A stretch of 64,000 bases of DNA from an uncultured Pseudoruegeria sp. (GCA_947498155.1 CANMJD010000001.1:992001-1056000), one strand, 5' to 3'; shown: positions 27,913 to 37,197, counted from the first letter of the stretch. Notes: generated from the sequence alone by a model not told the origin. Program-made: numbers and translations.

Positions 27913-28623
27913 TTACTCCGCTTGCAACGGCTCCTGAAGGCCTAAGTCAGCCATCGACTTTTCCAACAGCTCAAACATCCGGTCACATGCTGCAGTTTCA
28001 TCTTGGCGCCGGATGGATTGCAAAACAGCCCCGTGCAAATCCAAGGTGTTTTTATAGTTTTCAGCTGCCTCATCAGAGATTTCGAATGAAGCGCGCAGCG
28101 CGGTTCCGATAATTGCGCCGAGATTTTGTAGAACGTGGTTTTGAGAGGCCGCAAGTATTCCCACATGAAATGCGAGATCAGCGTCAATTCGGTCGGTTTG
28201 TTCCACTGCGGATTTCATTGCAAAAAACGCTCGCTCAATCTCGGCTACTTGCGCGGCAGTTGCGCGACGAGCGGCAAGACGCGCGGCTTGGGGTTCGAAA
28301 ATAAGGCGCGCTTCGCCGACTTGGTGTAAAAAATCACTATGAATGGCTGTTTTGTCCATCCACGAAAGAACGTCGACATCCAGCAGGTTCCACTTGCTGG
28401 GTTCGCTCACGAGAGTTCCGAGCCGTTTACGCGAAACAACCAGTCCTTTTGCCGACAGCGTTCGCAGCCCTTCACGCAATGCGGTGCGCGACACCTTGAG
28501 TTGTTCGATAAGTTCGGCTTCGGCCGGTAACCTATGGCCAACAGGGTATTCCCCTGTCAAAATCTTAACCCCAATTTCGCGAGTCAGCCTTGCGTGTTTG
28601 GGCTGGCTATCATGATCTTTCAA
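27913..28623 (-). CDS. FadR/GntR-family regulator with FCD domain
   Basis: The 236-residue protein has a GntR winged HTH (REIGVKILTGEYPVGHRLPAEAELIEQLKVSRTALREGLRTLSAKGLV) and an all-helical FCD effector domain with metal-ligand-type residues (DLAFHVGILAASQNHVL, DLHGAVLQSI). The start is TTG, with AAAGG about 8 nt upstream; no ATG suits. It is encoded inside the galactose operon and is its likely repressor, sensing a sugar acid such as galactonate, as DgoR does. It is preceded by a 10-bp hairpin. Confidence 0.9.
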   Translation of the reverse strand: MKDHDSQPKHARLTREIGVKILTGEYPVGHRLPAEAELIEQLKVSRTALREGLRTLSAKGLVVSRKRLGTLVSEPSKWNLLDVDVLSWMDKTAIHSDFLHQVGEARLIFEPQAARLAARRATAAQVAEIERAFFAMKSAVEQTDRIDADLAFHVGILAASQNHVLQNLGAIIGTALRASFEISDEAAENYKNTLDLHGAVLQSIRRQDETAACDRMFELLEKSMADLGLQEPLQAE

Positions 28624-28645
28624 CGCTTACGCCTTTCAATTTGAA

Positions 28646-28671
28646 ACGACCCACCTGTGACGGTGGGTCGT
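28646..28671 (-). promoter_or_regulatory. Intra-operon stem-loop between permease and regulator
   Basis: ACGACCCACC and GGTGGGTCGT form a perfect 10-bp stem with a 6-nt loop, 16 nt after the permease stop. On the minus strand only TTT follows, so it is a weak terminator at best. It may be an mRNA-stabilising element setting lower expression of the regulator and epimerase. Confidence 0.6.
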
Positions 28672-28686
28672 ACCAAAGATCATAAA

Positions 28687-29685
28687 TCAATTCTTATTCT
28701 GTTGATACTCCGCAAATATAACGGCGAGGATCAGCAGCGAGCCTTTTGCGAGCAACTGGTAAAAGGTCGGTACGGACGTCAAGATCATGCCGTTGTTCAG
28801 AATTCCGATAATTGCGACGCCAAGCAACGCACCAGCCACGGTTCCTTTCCCGCCCTGCATTGCGCACCCACCTAAAAATGCCGCTGTGATTGCCTCAAGT
28901 TCTAGCCCCTGCGAGCCTGAAACTGGCTGGCCAGACCCGGTTCTAGCTGCCAACAAGACCCCACCAATACCGGCAACTGCGCCGCTCATCGCATAGATTC
29001 CGACCCGGTAGCGGTTCAAATTGACGCCTGCGAATTTTGCAACAACCGGGTTGCCACCGATGGCATAAAAATTACGACCGACAATCGACTTGGCGAGAAA
29101 GATCTGAAACACGACGGCTGTTGCGATGAGAATCCAAATCGGGAATGGAATGCCTAGAAACCGGCCGATACCGATCACACGAAAGCTGTCATTGAAGATT
29201 GAAATCGACTGACCGTTAGAGATGATAAAGGCGATTCCCCGGAAAATGGCCATAGTTCCGAGCGTTACAATCACAGCATTAACACGACCATAGGTGATGA
29301 TGATACCATTCACCAAACCAGCCATTGCTCCGACGAGCACGCCAGCTGCAATACCCATGCCTGCCATTTCAGTTGCTTGTATCGTTGAGGCAACCGCAAC
29401 GGTTGTCAGCCCAACGATCGACCCCACCGAGATGTCCAACCCACCAGACACAATCACGGCCGTTTGCGAAATCGCCAATACCCCAAGGATGGCAATGCCC
29501 ATCCCCATATTCACCAAATTTCTGGTCGAAAAGAAGACATCACCGCGCAACGATCCGAAGACAGCAACCAAGACCAGCAATGCAAGAATAAGGCTGAGGT
29601 TATGGATGCCGACCCTTCCGACGGTCACCTCGTAGAAAGACTGACGGGCGTGGGCGCTGCTGGTGTTTAGCGTTTCATTTGACAT
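28687..29685 (-). CDS. Sugar ABC transporter permease (RbsC/AraH-like)
   Basis: A 332-residue BPD_transp_2-type permease with 8-10 hydrophobic helices. It contains the family's GGLDISVGSIVGLTTV and IAMRNLV-like VNMGMGIAILGVLAISQTAVIVSGG blocks, and the AALLGVAIIGILNNGMIL region near the C-terminus. It forms the transmembrane channel of the importer with the adjacent ATPase and binding protein. It lies 16 nt after the ATPase gene. Confidence 0.93.
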   Translation of the reverse strand: MSNETLNTSSAHARQSFYEVTVGRVGIHNLSLILALLVLVAVFGSLRGDVFFSTRNLVNMGMGIAILGVLAISQTAVIVSGGLDISVGSIVGLTTVAVASTIQATEMAGMGIAAGVLVGAMAGLVNGIIITYGRVNAVIVTLGTMAIFRGIAFIISNGQSISIFNDSFRVIGIGRFLGIPFPIWILIATAVVFQIFLAKSIVGRNFYAIGGNPVVAKFAGVNLNRYRVGIYAMSGAVAGIGGVLLAARTGSGQPVSGSQGLELEAITAAFLGGCAMQGGKGTVAGALLGVAIIGILNNGMILTSVPTFYQLLAKGSLLILAVIFAEYQQNKN

Positions 29686-29701
29686 GTTGTTCTCGTTTCA
29701 T

Positions 29702-31204
29702 TCAGGCTGCAGCTGTCGTTTCGGACATTGCGTATTTCAGGATTTCTTCTTCGGTGATCTCATCACCGGTCAACTCGGCTTGCACGCGACCTTCGGCCAT
29801 AACGATGGTGCGATCTGCGAGGCCGATCAGCTCTGGCATTTCTGAAGAGATCAAAAGAATAGCGATCCCGCGCGCGGCCAGATCGTCGATGAGTTTATAA
29901 ATTTCGGATTTGGCACCGACGTCGATGCCCCGTGTAGGCTCATCCAGGATGAGCAGTTTAGGCGAACGAGCAAGCCAACGCGCCAGAACAACCTTTTGCT
30001 GATTTCCGCCCGACAGATCCGAGACCAATGTATCAAGGCTAGGCGCTTTGATCTTCATTGCCCTTGCAGCTTCGCCGACGACCTGTGTTGCTTGCTTGCG
30101 GCTAAAGAACCACCAGGTCGACACAAGGTCGGGGATAACCATAGAGGCATTTTCAAGGATTGAGCGCATTAACAGCAGGGCTTCATGTTTGCGATCCTCG
30201 GGGGCAAATCCAATCCCTGCCTGAATAGCTGCGGCGGTGTTTCCGGAAGGCAGTTTTTTGCCCCCCATGATCACGCGGCCTTCCAAGATATGATCATAAC
30301 CGAAGATCGCTTTGGCCAACTCGGATCGACCAGCTCCCATCAGTCCGCCGAGGCCGACGACCTCACCGGCATAAATATTCAGAGTCACATCTTTCACGGC
30401 TTCGGAACTCATGCCTTCAACCTGCAAGATAAGATCATCGCGCACTTTGGATGTGCGGTGGAACAGTGTGTTCAACTCGCGTCCAACCATCTTTTGGGCA
30501 ATCGTATCGGCTGTTTCTTCGCCAATAGACGTCGTGGAGACAATCCGACCATCGCGCAGAACAGATACCTGATCCGCAAGGTCGATAATTTCGTTCAACC
30601 GATGCGAAATATAAATGATGGCGGCGCCCTCATCACGCAGGCGGCGCACAATTTTGAACAAGCGTCGGGCTTCGTCATCCGTAAGCGAGGACGTGGGCTC
30701 ATCAAAGGCGATCAATCGGCCACCGGCACGGACTGCGCGTATGATCTCAATCATTTGCCTTTGTGCGGGCCCCAGTTTGTCGCATTTTCCCTCAGGGCGA
30801 AGATCATTCTCCATTCCGAAATCTGTCAGGAGTTCCCTTGTTTGCCGCAGCATATCCGCGCGGTCCAAAAGGTAGCCGGCTTTGCGCGGCATTGCCCCGA
30901 TAAAGATATTCTCTGCAACGGTCATTTCGGGAACAATTTCAGGTTCCTGATGAATGACGCGGATACCCGTTTCATGGGCCTCGCGCGATTCAGAAAAGCT
31001 GACGGGCTGGCCGTCGACGGCCACAGTCCCTGTATCCGGTGGGAAGACACCTTCAAGAATACGCATCAGCGTTGACTTGCCAGCTCCGTTTTCGCCCACC
31101 AGCGCAAGCACCTTTGAGGGGTGGAACACCAGATCGACATCTTCGAGAGCCTGCACAACGCCAAATCGCTTGGAAATCCCTGTCATTTCAATGATATTTT
31201 GCAT
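29702..31204 (-). CDS. Sugar ABC transporter ATP-binding protein (RbsA/AraG-like, duplicated)
   Basis: The 500-residue ATPase has two fused nucleotide-binding domains. The first has GENGAGKSTLMRIL (Walker A) and RLIAFDEPTSSLTDDE (Walker B). The second has the degenerate GLMGAGRSELAKAIFG and a full LSGGNQQKVVLARWLARSPKLLILDEPTRGIDVGAK. This architecture is typical of ribose/arabinose/galactose importers. The ATG at 31204 follows AAAGGG; the 30 additional upstream codons are discarded. Confidence 0.94.
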   Translation of the reverse strand: MQNIIEMTGISKRFGVVQALEDVDLVFHPSKVLALVGENGAGKSTLMRILEGVFPPDTGTVAVDGQPVSFSESREAHETGIRVIHQEPEIVPEMTVAENIFIGAMPRKAGYLLDRADMLRQTRELLTDFGMENDLRPEGKCDKLGPAQRQMIEIIRAVRAGGRLIAFDEPTSSLTDDEARRLFKIVRRLRDEGAAIIYISHRLNEIIDLADQVSVLRDGRIVSTTSIGEETADTIAQKMVGRELNTLFHRTSKVRDDLILQVEGMSSEAVKDVTLNIYAGEVVGLGGLMGAGRSELAKAIFGYDHILEGRVIMGGKKLPSGNTAAAIQAGIGFAPEDRKHEALLLMRSILENASMVIPDLVSTWWFFSRKQATQVVGEAARAMKIKAPSLDTLVSDLSGGNQQKVVLARWLARSPKLLILDEPTRGIDVGAKSEIYKLIDDLAARGIAILLISSEMPELIGLADRTIVMAEGRVQAELTGDEITEEEILKYAMSETTAAA

Positions 31205-31262
31205 TCCGCACCCTTTCTTTGGATGGGTGGCAGCCAGCATTCCCCGGCTGCCACTGGGATAT

Positions 31263-32237
31263 TTAGCTACACAGACCGTCTTCGTATTCTGCAAAGTTAC
31301 CCATATTTACCAGTTCGGGTTGAGAGAACGAGTTCTCTGGCATCTCGGTGCCGTTGCGAATTGCATCAATAAGCAAATTGACCGCATCTTTGCCGTGGTT
31401 GGCGGCATTAAACCACATAGTGCCACGGAAGGCGGACTCTCGCCCATTGCCAAACGCATCACACGCGCGGCTTCCATCAATACCGATTCCGATGCCCTGA
31501 TCAGCACCGTAGCCCGAGTTTTCCATTGCGCGCGCCGCGCCAAGAACACCGTCGTCATTGCAAGAATAGAATATCCAATGTTGAATTTGCGGATTGGCGG
31601 TTAACGTGGTGGTCATGACATCAATCGCATTCACCATGGTGTTGTCATAAGCAATGCGAACAATTTGATCCTCGGTGAGGTCTGTCGCAGCTCCAAGAAG
31701 CGCATCCTCTGCGCCCTTGTTGCGCTGCATGCAAGTGTCGGCTTTGCGATCTTCGATGGATGCCAACATGACACTGTCGGCAGACCAGCCCGAGGCTTCA
31801 AACTGGCGCGCCAATTCAACGCCAACGGCCTGACCGATGTTGTATGAATCAAGTCCAACGAATGGGATTTTTGTTCCATCTTGATGGTAGATATCATCGT
31901 CCACGGCAACAAGCTTGATGCCTGCTTCGGCGGCGCGCGCGGCCACAACCGGGCCAATACCGCGATCCGGGACAACAATCGCGATGCCGTCCACCCCGTC
32001 ACCGATCATGGTGTCGAGCGCTGTAATGGCAAGGTCCGCATTGAATTGCACGTCCTGAACCGTAAAGCTTGCTCCTGCCTCTTCGGCCGCGGCACGCGCG
32101 CCTTCGACTTCAGCGACAAACCATGGGTGATCGCCCATCTTATTGATGTAGCCAATCCGAATATCCTCCGCGGCGGCTGCACCAACGATACCGACAGCAA
32201 CCGCAATGGTCGCTGAGGTTTTAATAAACAGTTTCAT
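31263..32237 (-). CDS. Periplasmic sugar-binding protein (AraF-like)
   Basis: The 324-residue type-I periplasmic binding protein has a signal peptide (MKLFIKTSATIAVAVGIVGAAAAEDI). Blocks IGYINKMGDHPWFVAEVEG, ITALDTMIGDGVDGIAIVVPD, KLVAVDDDIYH and GIGIGIDGSRACDAF resemble E. coli AraF (arabinose/galactose-binding) more than RbsB. It delivers a pentose or hexose to the permease-ATPase pair downstream. Given the enzymes upstream in the operon, D-galactose or L-arabinose is the likely ligand. GAGGAAAAGAC precedes the ATG. Confidence 0.93.
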   Translation of the reverse strand: MKLFIKTSATIAVAVGIVGAAAAEDIRIGYINKMGDHPWFVAEVEGARAAAEEAGASFTVQDVQFNADLAITALDTMIGDGVDGIAIVVPDRGIGPVVAARAAEAGIKLVAVDDDIYHQDGTKIPFVGLDSYNIGQAVGVELARQFEASGWSADSVMLASIEDRKADTCMQRNKGAEDALLGAATDLTEDQIVRIAYDNTMVNAIDVMTTTLTANPQIQHWIFYSCNDDGVLGAARAMENSGYGADQGIGIGIDGSRACDAFGNGRESAFRGTMWFNAANHGKDAVNLLIDAIRNGTEMPENSFSQPELVNMGNFAEYEDGLCS

Positions 32238-32258
32238 GTCTTTTCCTCCTCTAAAAAA

Positions 32259-33032
32259 CTAGTCGTGGTAGATCTTTGAACGTCCCCCATCGATTGTGAT
32301 GGTCTCTGCATTGATGAACGTGGCCTCGTCAGATGCCAGGAATAGCGCTGTATTTGCGACCTCAACCGGTTGACCGATGCGCCTGGGTGGATGCAAATCC
32401 AGGGCCTTCTGACGCTCTTTTTCCGGGTTCGGAAATCCCGCCCAATAATCCAGCGCCAGCTGTGTTTCGATGTATCCCGGTGCAATCGCATTCACGCGGA
32501 TGTTTTCGTGGGCATATTCAATCCCCAAAGCGCGGGTCAGCCCGATCAAGCCATGTTTGGCCACCGGATATGGAAAGGTATGAGGGATGATCTGAAAGGA
32601 ATGGGTTGACGCAATATTGATGATACTGCCCCGCTGTTGCTCCCGCATAGCGGGCAGCACGGCCCGTGCGCAAATCCACGCTGCGTCTAAATCTAGGCGC
32701 AGGCATCTGTCCCATTCCGAAGCCGGCATTTCGTGTGGTTTGTGAAACACATTTGACCCGGCGTTGTTGACCAGAACGTTCGCGGGGCCAAATGTCGCTT
32801 GTGCCTCGGCTACGGCTGCCTCGACGCTTTCCGGATCAGTCACATCGCATTTGAAAAAGGCACAACGATCATGGATTTTAGCGATCTGGGCGGCTTGCTC
32901 AGATCCTGTCGTATCGTCGATTTCAAAGAGTGCGACCGAAGCTCCTTCCTGGGCAAAGCGCAATGCTATGCTCGCCCCGATTCCGCGTCCGGCCCCAGTA
33001 ATAATGGCTGATTTTCCACTCAATCGCTGCAT
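32259..33032 (-). CDS. SDR-family dehydrogenase, probable D-galactose 1-dehydrogenase
   Basis: A 257-residue classical short-chain dehydrogenase with the NAD-binding TGAGRGIGASIALRF (residues 10-24), NNAG (NVLVNNAGSN), the catalytic Ser-Tyr-Lys set in IASTHSFQ...YPVAKHGLIGL, and AIAPGYIETQL. Within this operon it is the only candidate for oxidising the free sugar to its lactone. The start at 33032 lies 5 nt downstream of the dgoD-like stop codon. The specific substrate is inferred from neighbours; L-arabinose oxidation is an alternative. Confidence 0.87.
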   Translation of the reverse strand: MQRLSGKSAIITGAGRGIGASIALRFAQEGASVALFEIDDTTGSEQAAQIAKIHDRCAFFKCDVTDPESVEAAVAEAQATFGPANVLVNNAGSNVFHKPHEMPASEWDRCLRLDLDAAWICARAVLPAMREQQRGSIINIASTHSFQIIPHTFPYPVAKHGLIGLTRALGIEYAHENIRVNAIAPGYIETQLALDYWAGFPNPEKERQKALDLHPPRRIGQPVEVANTALFLASDEATFINAETITIDGGRSKIYHD

Positions 33033-33036
33033 GTTT

Positions 33037-34209
33037 CTACCAGTCCAAAATCGAACCATCGGCACCAACGGCATCCGCTGTTGCAAAAGGTTCTTGTACG
33101 AAAGGATGTGCTGCGATGGCTTTTTCATCGACAACGATGCCCAGACCCGGTTCATGCGGAACATCCCAACGCCCGGGCTTGCGTTTGATTGGCCAGGATA
33201 CAACGTCGTCATACCACGGCACGGCACCAACCATTTCCTCTTGGATCACAACATTTGGCGTCGCGATACCAAAATGCAGCGCAGCTACGCCGGCAATCGG
33301 GCCCAATGGGTTATGTGGTGCCAGACCAATACCTGCTGTTTCAGCCCGTGCTGCAATCTTGCGGGTTTCCCAAATACCACCGGCATGAACGATATCGGGC
33401 TGCGCAATATCAAAGGCACGCGCTCTGATAGCGGGCTCAAACTCACGCCTCCCGATAAGGCGCTCTCCGCTCGCAATAGGGATCTTCCCCTCGGCGGTTA
33501 GCACGGCATGGCCGGCGATGTCCTCCGGCGGCACAGGTTCTTCGACAAACATGATGCCGTATTGCGCCAGAACGTCGATATAGGGACGGGCCGCAGCGAC
33601 AGATGCCGGACGACCATGAAAATCCACCATGATATCGACTTGATTGCCAATCGCATCTCGAAGGGTCGAGAACATCTTGTCTAGTTCCCTGATCGACGAC
33701 TGGCTGCTTAGGTAATGCGTATAGGGAACGCACACCACCTTGACCGCGTCATAGCCGAGTTCGATGACCTCTTCTGCGCGGTCCCGAAGCGAAGAAACTG
33801 TATCGGTGTTGTAAACTGCCTGTTGATTTCCCAACCCAAGATGCGTGTAGCTACGCAAGTGATCGCGGGTCTTGCCTCCAAGCAGGCGCCAGACAGGCGT
33901 GTTCAGAGATTTGCCTAGAATGTCCCACAACGCAATTTCGATCCCGCTGACCGCACTCATACCGACAACGCCCAAACGCCAGAACCCGTGTCGGAGCATG
34001 CGTTGCATCGCCTGTTCGATATCCCGGGGGTCCGTTCCCACCATCAGCGGCGCCAAGTCTTCGATGGCACCTGTGACTGCGCGGGTTTTCCATTCAAGAG
34101 TGGCCTCCCCCCAGCCAAAAATGCCTGGCTCATCGGTTTCCACTTTGACCAAAATCCAATTCCGCATTCCGGCGTTGCAAATGTGGGGCGTTATTTTTGT
34201 TATTTTCAT
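33037..34209 (-). CDS. dgoD: Enolase-superfamily D-galactonate dehydratase
   Basis: The 390-residue mandelate-racemase-like dehydratase begins MKITKITPHIC, close to E. coli DgoD in layout. It has WGEATLEWKTRAV, the metal ligand region IMVDFHGR (Asp and catalytic His), FVEEPVPPED (Glu), IASGERL (Glu), QPDIVHAGG, and the C-terminal catalytic His in LAPHNPLGP. It dehydrates D-galactonate to 2-keto-3-deoxygalactonate. It overlaps the lactonase gene by 4 nt. A related aldonate cannot be excluded, but the adjacent kinase and aldolase fit galactonate. Confidence 0.9.
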   Translation of the reverse strand: MKITKITPHICNAGMRNWILVKVETDEPGIFGWGEATLEWKTRAVTGAIEDLAPLMVGTDPRDIEQAMQRMLRHGFWRLGVVGMSAVSGIEIALWDILGKSLNTPVWRLLGGKTRDHLRSYTHLGLGNQQAVYNTDTVSSLRDRAEEVIELGYDAVKVVCVPYTHYLSSQSSIRELDKMFSTLRDAIGNQVDIMVDFHGRPASVAAARPYIDVLAQYGIMFVEEPVPPEDIAGHAVLTAEGKIPIASGERLIGRREFEPAIRARAFDIAQPDIVHAGGIWETRKIAARAETAGIGLAPHNPLGPIAGVAALHFGIATPNVVIQEEMVGAVPWYDDVVSWPIKRKPGRWDVPHEPGLGIVVDEKAIAAHPFVQEPFATADAVGADGSILDW

Positions 34210-35084
34210 ACTGTCGGGTCCGAAGTTAGCCCGGCAATCTTTACGGGCACGTTTGAATGGCCTGGGAAGGCATCCTTAATGAGAAAAGTTTTTCCTGCCG
34301 GATTCCCTTGCGTTCCAGCGTCTTGCGGCATCCCAAAGAGTGCTGTTGTAACAAAGATATCTGACGAACCTTCTGCACCAGATGCCGGGCATGTGACATT
34401 AGGTGTAGGCAGAATGATGTTGTCAATTTCGGCACCCTCGGCCGAGAAGCCGAGAAGTTCCGAACTGCCCCACATCGCAACCCAAAGATTGCCCGTACTG
34501 TCCGTTATGGCGCCGTCAGGGTTTTTATCCGTGGCTGACAGGTCAACGAACAAGGTAGCATTTTGGACAGGCCAACCTGAGACCGGATCAAGTTGTTGGC
34601 GAAAAATTTTTTGTGTCGGCGTATCTGCAAAATAGACCCAGTTCGCACATGGTGAAAAGCAGATCGCGTTTGGAATTGTCACGCCTTCGACAAGCTTTCG
34701 AACCTCTCCACCTGCGTATCGATAGATTGACCCCTCACCTGTCTCTGCGTTCCATCCCATAGTTGAAAACCAAAACCCGCCTAGTGGATCAGTGCGACCA
34801 TCGTTGGACCGGGTCCGCAGGTTTTCTGCCTCCACGGCCTCGATCAGGACGCAACGACCGGTGACAAGGTCAAATGTTTCGAGCCCAGACGACGTCGCGA
34901 GCAGAAGTGTGTTTGTGTCGATCCAGCCCGCCGCTGATGCGGCGCGTGGCAAGTCCCATTCGTTCGAGGAACTCAGCAATTTTTTATCCAGAATATCGAA
35001 CCAGAACAGATCTTGCTGGCCCGGGTGCCAAAATGGCCCTTCTCCCAATTGGCACTTACGCTCATCAAAGACGGTGTGTTTCAC
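34206..35084 (-). CDS. SMP-30/gluconolactonase family lactonase
   Basis: The 292-residue six-bladed beta-propeller opens with CQLGEGPFWHP, in which the Glu is a metal ligand. It carries RSNDGRTDPLGGFWFSTMGW, TIPNAICFSPCANWVYFADT (conserved Asn), NPDGAITDSTGNLWVAMWG (conserved Asp) and VTCPASGAEGSSDIFVTTA. It hydrolyses a sugar-acid lactone to the aldonate, here galactono-lactone. The start is GTG, overlapping the aldolase stop as GTGA. Confidence 0.92.
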   Translation of the reverse strand: MKHTVFDERKCQLGEGPFWHPGQQDLFWFDILDKKLLSSSNEWDLPRAASAAGWIDTNTLLLATSSGLETFDLVTGRCVLIEAVEAENLRTRSNDGRTDPLGGFWFSTMGWNAETGEGSIYRYAGGEVRKLVEGVTIPNAICFSPCANWVYFADTPTQKIFRQQLDPVSGWPVQNATLFVDLSATDKNPDGAITDSTGNLWVAMWGSSELLGFSAEGAEIDNIILPTPNVTCPASGAEGSSDIFVTTALFGMPQDAGTQGNPAGKTFLIKDAFPGHSNVPVKIAGLTSDPTV

Positions 35085-35692
35085 AACGCGACCCCACCGG
35101 TTACGTTCAGTGCTTTGATGGCCAGTGCTGCACGCTTTCCAACGAAGTCGGGTGTGTCTCCGGGTTTAAAGATGTAAGAGCCGATCCCGAAGCCTGAAGC
35201 GCCTGATGCGATCCAACTTCCGAAATCTTCTGGTCCAACACCACCGACGGCAAAAACTCGGACGCTTGCGGGCAACACCGCCCGCATCGCAGCAAGCCCA
35301 GCTTGCCCCACGACATGCGCAGGGAAGAGTTTAAGCCCATCAGCGCCTGCATTCAGTGCTACAAAGGCTTCCGTTGGCGTTGCTACGCCGGGCAGGACCT
35401 CAAGCCCGTGTTCTTTTGCGGCACAAATGACGTTAACATCCATATTTGGTGCAACGATCAGACGGCCACCTGCATCGGCCACCGATTTCACGTCTTGGGG
35501 TCTCAAGACGGTGCCTGCACCGATTTTCACATCATCGGGGGCATTCCTTGCCATCACCTCGATGCTTTTCAAAGGGTTTGGTGAGTTGAGGGGAACTTCG
35601 ATTGTGCGAACACCCGCGTGGACCAGCGCGTTCATTATCGCCAGCGCGTCCGTCGACTTCAGGCCCCGCAAGATTGCGACCAGTTCAGCCAT
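35081..35692 (-). CDS. dgoA: 2-dehydro-3-deoxy-6-phosphogalactonate aldolase
   Basis: A 203-residue KDPG/KDPGal-aldolase-family TIM barrel. It has VAILRGL (residues 4-10), IEVPLNSPNPLKSI, IGAGTVLRPQDVKSVADAGGRLIVAPNMD (Glu/Lys region) and ADGLKLFPAHVVG, where the lysine is the Schiff-base residue. It splits KDPGal to pyruvate and glyceraldehyde 3-phosphate. The ATG at 35692 overlaps the kinase gene by 8 nt. The NSP motif after VPL is typical of DgoA rather than Eda. Confidence 0.92.
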   Translation of the reverse strand: MAELVAILRGLKSTDALAIMNALVHAGVRTIEVPLNSPNPLKSIEVMARNAPDDVKIGAGTVLRPQDVKSVADAGGRLIVAPNMDVNVICAAKEHGLEVLPGVATPTEAFVALNAGADGLKLFPAHVVGQAGLAAMRAVLPASVRVFAVGGVGPEDFGSWIASGASGFGIGSYIFKPGDTPDFVGKRAALAIKALNVTGGVAL

Positions 35693-36590
35693 CGACCATC
35701 TCCCGGGCGTCCCGCGCGATCCTTTGTAGACCACGCACCACAAGACGCTCACCTGAGTACATCGTCGATGAAATTCCGGCCTGCTTCAGTGCGCGCTCAT
35801 ACAGCGCAGCCAGACTGTCGGAGCCGATAATGGCGGCCTCTTGAATACCACTGGCGCAAGCCCTTCGAGCGATTTCAGCCCCAATAAGCATCCCGGACAA
35901 GCGAGAATACCCAACTTCGGGTTCGGTATTCTTTAAAAGCCAGTTGGCCCTGATACTGAAGAGGCCCTGCATCGCATCAGAGGTATTCAATCCTTCTTCT
36001 ACGCCGCAATCGAACGCCTTTTCATTGTGCCCAGCTACAATCGCATCATGTAAGGTCGATCTTTTTGACAACAAACCAAACAACTCTCCGGTCATTTCGG
36101 TTCGAAAACCTGTGATCTCTCCGCGCGACAATTCGCACCATTTGCTGTGTGTGCCTGGCAAGCAGACAGCGCCAGTGAACTCTGGCGTTTCATCAAGAAA
36201 CCCTAGGATCTGCGTTTCCTCGCCCCGCATGACGTCATCTGACCGAAGCGTTCTGAGGCCAGGCACAACAAAAATATCCATGGCACCGTTGGATTTTCTC
36301 ACCAGATTGCCAGCCAACGCGCGCCAGCGGTCTGTCGGCAGATAGGGGGCTTCAATCCACCCCCCTTTGCGCCCAATCATGCCGCACAGAATTGCGAAGC
36401 GGGGCGCTGCCGATCGACGCCAGTGTTGGGTTATTCTGTCAAAAGCCTCTTTGGAGGTCTTACCGGAAGACACATTTTCGACATCTTGAGTAGTCAGTGA
36501 GTCGAGAATGACCCCATCATCTCCGACCAGCCACAACCGCACATTGGTCGTCCCCCAGTCGCCAAGAATAGTTGCACCTTCAGGCTGCAC
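35685..36590 (-). CDS. dgoK: 2-dehydro-3-deoxygalactonokinase
   Basis: A 301-residue ASKHA-fold kinase of the DgoK family, starting ATILGDWGTTNVRLWLVG (phosphate-1 motif). It contains FAILCGMIGRKGGWIEAPYL, CLPGTHSKWCEL (phosphate-2 type) and the C-terminal SGMLIGAEIARRA / IIGSDSLAALYERAL region. It phosphorylates 2-keto-3-deoxygalactonate at O6. It is the first gene of the ten-gene operon, with a GTG start and GGAGGAG upstream. Confidence 0.93.
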   Translation of the reverse strand: MQPEGATILGDWGTTNVRLWLVGDDGVILDSLTTQDVENVSSGKTSKEAFDRITQHWRRSAAPRFAILCGMIGRKGGWIEAPYLPTDRWRALAGNLVRKSNGAMDIFVVPGLRTLRSDDVMRGEETQILGFLDETPEFTGAVCLPGTHSKWCELSRGEITGFRTEMTGELFGLLSKRSTLHDAIVAGHNEKAFDCGVEEGLNTSDAMQGLFSIRANWLLKNTEPEVGYSRLSGMLIGAEIARRACASGIQEAAIIGSDSLAALYERALKQAGISSTMYSGERLVVRGLQRIARDAREMVDG

Positions 36591-36649
36591 GTGTCTCTCC
36601 TCCGATTTAGTCAGGCCATCAGAAACAATAAAGTCCTACCAGTCAAGTA

Positions 36650-36664
36650 ATAAATACTATTTAT
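36650..36664. promoter_or_regulatory. Palindrome in the galactose operon promoter region
   Basis: ATAAATA-C-TATTTAT is a 15-bp palindrome 60 nt upstream of dgoK. It could be an operator for the operon's GntR-type regulator or part of an A/T-rich promoter. The low complexity limits certainty. Confidence 0.35.
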
Positions 36665-36839
36665 AAAAAATGCACAAATCGCTTGTGCTCTTTCCCGCCC
36701 AGAATCGCGGAAGAGCGTCATTTAAGTTAATGTTATTAATGTAAAAAAACCACATTCTCTGACGTCAGCACTTGCTGGACAGCTTTGAGAATTTGAATAA
36801 CGGAGGGTTTCTGGTTCATCTTATCGCTGGACCATCGAG

Positions 36840-37112
36840 ATGACGAAGAAGACGGCTACATCGAATGATGCCGACAAGAAGGTGGTCAAGAACATCCGCC
36901 GCTAGAAGCGCCAAACCTATTCATCTGAAGAGAATATCCGCATTGTTTTGGCCGGTCTGCGCGACGAGTAGAGCATCGCGGTTCTCTGCCGCCGTGAGGG
37001 CATTGCAGCGAGCCTGTATGACAGCTGGTCCAAAGAATTCCTTGCAGCAGGGAAGCGCCGGTTGTCCGGCGACACCGCGCGCCAGACCGATATGATGTCC
37101 AACTTTATCTGA
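36840..37112 (+). pseudogene. Decayed IS3-type transposase orfA
   Basis: Translation from the ATG at 36840 gives an IS3-family OrfA HTH protein. The second part reads RQTYSSEENIRIVLAGLRDE, then SIAVLCRREGIAASLYDSWSKEFLAAGKRRLSGDTARQ. It is interrupted by in-frame TAG codons at 36903 and 36969 and a TGA at 37110. No orfB follows. An insertion sequence has degenerated here, between the sugar operon and the amidohydrolase. Confidence 0.8.
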
Positions 37113-37197
37113 CGACGGACACGCCGAGCCTACCAGCGGCACCACCACTGTCCATCACAAGCTAGACCACGACGCTGAAGCAGACATTCTGTTTAGT

